Positions 6,148 through 6,198 of a stretch of DNA of 6,198 nucleotides are shown one piece after another; within the stretch, counting starts at the first letter, position 1, and each line of letters opens with the position of its first letter. Source of the stretch: Deltaproteobacteria bacterium. GTDB lineage: Bacteria > Myxococcota > Myxococcia > Myxococcales > 40CM-4-68-19. Both the position numbers and the translations under genes were made by a program. The notes under the pieces were generated by a model. That model saw only the letters and a list, made by a program, of their open reading frames with translations, was not told the DNA's origin and did no database searches. Where the stretch lies: contig VBKQ01000021.1 of NCBI GenBank assembly GCA_005879505.1, positions 1-6,198 of the forward strand, in the 5' to 3' direction.

Positions 6148-6198
6148 GTACCCGGGTGGATATGCTACGGGGACACAATACGCAATCGATCGCGCCAA
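6148..6198 (-). promoter_or_regulatory. Truncated upstream region of the cNMP/oxidoreductase gene
   Basis: These 51 bp precede ATG 6147 on the minus strand and end at the window edge. They are more AT-rich than the neighbouring coding DNA, as expected of a 5' region, but no paired -35/-10 could be assigned with confidence. The oxidoreductase frame remains open through this stretch, so a longer N-terminus cannot be fully excluded. Confidence 0.3.

Overview
The window is very GC-rich and consistently uses G or C at third codon positions. The gene families suggest a myxobacterium or a related deltaproteobacterial-type Gram-negative: an exported caspase-fold protease, an ECF sigma/anti-sigma pair, several predicted lipoproteins and a cyclic-nucleotide-binding/thioredoxin-reductase fusion. 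This assignment is an inference from family content, not from a marker gene.

Layout. At the left edge (1-341, minus strand) is the N-terminal part of a lipoprotein of the secreted beta-propeller family (Beta_propel type). A 131-bp divergent intergenic region (342-472) with a perfect 8-bp inverted repeat separates it from a plus-strand operon. The operon holds an uncharacterised lipoprotein (473-1198), an ECF-type sigma factor (1195-1683), a membrane anti-sigma factor with a zinc-binding HxxxCxxC motif and a DUF4384-like periplasmic domain (1680-2378), and an exported caspase-family (peptidase C14) protein from GTG 2357. Successive genes overlap by 4, 4 and 22 nt, so they are almost certainly co-transcribed and translationally coupled. 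The most interesting reading is an envelope stress or signalling module. In it a periplasmic or outer-membrane caspase, and possibly the lipoprotein, would act on or report through the anti-sigma factor to release the sigma factor.

The caspase gene is abnormal at its 3' end. Recognisable sequence stops near 3826, within what looks like a beta-barrel C-terminal region. The sequence then passes out of frame into a DUF1345 integral membrane protein (frame open from 3828, stop at 4490) that has no ordinary start codon for its first membrane helix. This looks like a deletion junction in the genome or an assembly or sequencing error. The caspase frame happens to stay open to 4825, but that extension is a shadow of the neighbouring genes.

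At the right, on the minus strand and convergent with only 10 bp between stop codons, is a complete 548-residue protein (4501-6147). It has a cyclic-nucleotide-binding domain, a glutaredoxin-like domain and a thioredoxin-reductase-like FAD/NAD(P)H module. The usual redox cysteines are missing from both the glutaredoxin-like and reductase parts. The last 51 bp (6148-6198) are its truncated upstream region. No RNA genes, CRISPR arrays or insertion sequences were seen.
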